In this document: piece after piece, positions 4,732-5,524 of the stretch
Numbering within the stretch: position 1 is the stretch's first letter
How the letters are laid out: each line of letters begins with the position of its first letter
DNA from: an uncultured Clostridia bacterium
Lineage (GTDB): Bacteria > Bacillota > Clostridia > Oscillospirales > Ruminococcaceae
Direction: 5' to 3'
Length of the DNA stretch: 5,524 bases
Assembly (NCBI GenBank): GCA_945947715.1
Contig: CAMEYZ010000150.1
Location: 1-5,524 of the forward strand
Translations under genes and position numbers: made by a program
Notes under the pieces: model-generated
Databases searched by the model: none
Told to the model about the DNA's origin: nothing
What the model saw: only the letters and a program-made list of their open reading frames with translations

Positions 4732-4816
4732 CATGAGTCTCGCATTTTAAAGCAAGCCAGACCTTTCAGTCAGTATGTTGACTTGCTGCGCACAAGGCGT
4801 ATGCTACTCCCTCATG
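4732..4816 (-). promoter_or_regulatory. yybP-ykoY manganese riboswitch aptamer
   Basis: On the minus strand the aptamer is closed by CATGAG (4816-4811) with CTCATG (4737-4732). Directly inside are the conserved GGAGTAGC (4810-4803) on the 5' side and GCGAGA on the 3' side, which together form the family's metal-binding core. GCAAG/CTTGC and GAC/GTC helices surround the internal AGTCAACATACTG segment, matching the second conserved arm. This RNA class senses Mn2+ and commonly precedes mntP-like exporters. The aptamer begins about 10 bases after the predicted transcription start and is followed by a terminator, so binding should raise mntP transcription. Recognition is by motif and context; no covariance search was run. 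Confidence 0.92.
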
Positions 4817-4831
4817 GGATCTGTGTTACAT

Positions 4832-4860
4832 ATTATAGCATTATCCGACAGGTTTGTCAA
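4832..4860 (-). promoter_or_regulatory. Consensus extended promoter for the riboswitch-mntP transcript
   Basis: On the minus strand TTGACA (4860-4855), a 17-bp spacer ending in TGC, and TATAAT (4837-4832) match the consensus exactly. The expected start is near 4825, just before the riboswitch aptamer. A strong, apparently unregulated promoter fits control being placed at the RNA level. It begins 28 bp after the end of the dehydrogenase gene. Confidence 0.9.
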
Positions 4861-4888
4861 GTGTTACCGAGAAATTTTGCGAAAAAAA

Positions 4889-5524
4889 TCAGTTGCAGGA
4901 AACGCCGCCGTCAACGACCAGCTCCGAGCCGTTGATAAATCTGCCCTCTTCGCTGGCAACCATTGCCACCACGTTTGCGATATCCTCGGACTTGCCCGAA
5001 GGGATAGATCTGTCAAGTCCTGCCATAACGCGGGCCATACCCATCTGGCTGATGTTGGTCTGGCTGTTCATGACCTCGGTATCAACTCCGCCGGGGCAGA
5101 TAACATTGCAGCGGATATTCTTGTCTGCGTACATATATGCGGTATTCTTTGTAAGTCCCACAAGCGCATGCTTTGAAGCTGTATAGGAAGCACCTGCACG
5201 GCAGCCGCATACTCCGCCGATAGACGCAATGTTCACGATATTTCCACCGTTTTCCTGAGCGCACATGATTGTGACAGCCTTACGCATTGCATACATGGGT
5301 CCATTGAGATTTACTGCGAAGATCTTCTCCCAGTATTCATTGTCTACCTCTCCGATAGGCTTGAACTCGTCCATTATGCCTGCGTTGTTGACGAGAACGT
5401 CCAGTTTGCCAAATTTTTCAACAGCAAAGTCGATCATTCCGTCACAGGTGTCCTGTTTGGAGATATCTCCCACATAAGCGAGGATAGTTCCGGGAAGCCC
5501 CTCAGCTTCCTTGGAAAGGGATTC
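4889..5524 (-). CDS. Short-chain dehydrogenase/reductase (SDR), N-terminus beyond right edge
   Basis: The visible 211 residues are the C-terminal four-fifths of a classical SDR, an NAD(P)(H)-dependent oxidoreductase of about 250 residues. The frame is open to the edge, so the GTG at 5471-5473 is an internal valine codon, not a start. Motifs by visible residue are: GDIS (19-22, adenine-binding Asp), NNAG (46-49), the Asn of NLNG (72), catalytic Ser101 in IASIGG, YTASK with Tyr114 and Lys118, the PGG turn (144-146), and the C-terminal VVDGG. The complete Asn-Ser-Tyr-Lys set predicts an active enzyme. The GxxxGxG cofactor loop, which would help choose NAD or NADP, is outside the window. The sequence is closest in style to FabG-like 3-oxoacyl-ACP reductases and sugar or polyol dehydrogenases, but the substrate cannot be chosen. 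A T-run follows the stop without a good stem, so read-through toward mntP is possible. Confidence 0.92.
   Translation of the reverse strand, partial: ESLSKEAEGLPGTILAYVGDISKQDTCDGMIDFAVEKFGKLDVLVNNAGIMDEFKPIGEVDNEYWEKIFAVNLNGPMYAMRKAVTIMCAQENGGNIVNIASIGGVCGCRAGASYTASKHALVGLTKNTAYMYADKNIRCNVICPGGVDTEVMNSQTNISQMGMARVMAGLDRSIPSGKSEDIANVVAMVASEEGRFINGSELVVDGGVSCN

Noticed and set aside
4626..4745. 40-residue N-terminal extension of mntP to an upstream ATG
   Set aside because: It would be translated through the terminator and riboswitch platform. The ATG at 4625 has a strong binding site, and MntP length fits from there.
4847..4858. GACA/TGTC dyad overlapping the mntP -35 as a metal-regulator operator
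   Set aside because: The arms are only 4 bp and do not match a manganese-regulator box I know; chance is a sufficient explanation.
4870..4900. Intrinsic terminator after the dehydrogenase gene
   Set aside because: There is a T-run after the stop, but only a four-pair stem with a long loop can be drawn before it.
4495..4935. 146-codon plus-strand frame across mntP, the riboswitch and the dehydrogenase end
   Set aside because: It lies opposite three well-supported minus-strand elements, and its translation has no family resemblance.
5471..5473. GTG as the start of the dehydrogenase
   Set aside because: The same frame stays open to the window edge, and the upstream residues (for example GTILAY) continue the SDR fold into the GDIS motif.

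Overview
The window looks like ordinary chromosome from a low-to-mid GC Firmicute, most likely a Clostridia member of the Ruminococcus/Oscillospiraceae type. The reasons are AGGAGG-type ribosome binding sites, TTG starts on two genes, near-perfect sigma-A promoters, short strong intrinsic terminators, a yybP-ykoY riboswitch, and protein families common in gut Clostridia. The lineage is inferred from style, not from a marker gene. No mobile element, CRISPR array, tRNA or rRNA is visible.

Layout. Bases 1-200 (minus) hold the N-terminus of an unrecognised membrane protein that runs off the left edge. Bases 201-393 are a divergent control region: two -10 boxes lie back to back, with a 13-bp-arm inverted repeat beside them. 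Bases 394-1689 (plus) encode an AGCS-family sodium:alanine symporter whose stop codon sits in a 7-bp tandem repeat array. Bases 1752-2294 (minus) encode a six-helix membrane protein of unknown function. Between it and the next gene, 2295-2560 holds two divergent TTGACA-N17-TATAAT promoters; the minus one carries a 16-bp dyad in its spacer. Bases 2561-3295 (plus) encode a PHP-domain phosphatase of the CpsB/YwqE type. It shares a strong bidirectional terminator with a convergent gene of unknown function at 3349-3966 (minus).

The right third is a co-oriented minus-strand series: a short-chain dehydrogenase (4889 to the right edge, N-terminus missing), then mntP (4041-4625), then the unknown membrane-anchored protein (3349-3966). 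mntP has its own consensus promoter, a yybP-ykoY Mn2+ riboswitch aptamer and an intrinsic terminator just upstream of its ribosome binding site. This is a complete manganese-responsive ON switch for a manganese exporter. The -35 box of the next gene contains the mntP stop codon, so some read-through from mntP is possible.

The genes do not form one pathway; they are mostly single-gene transcription units with separate promoters. I see no clearly new multi-gene system. The points most worth a second look are regulatory: the two dyads, the riboswitch helix exchange, the heptamer array, and ATG codons lying at predicted transcription starts.
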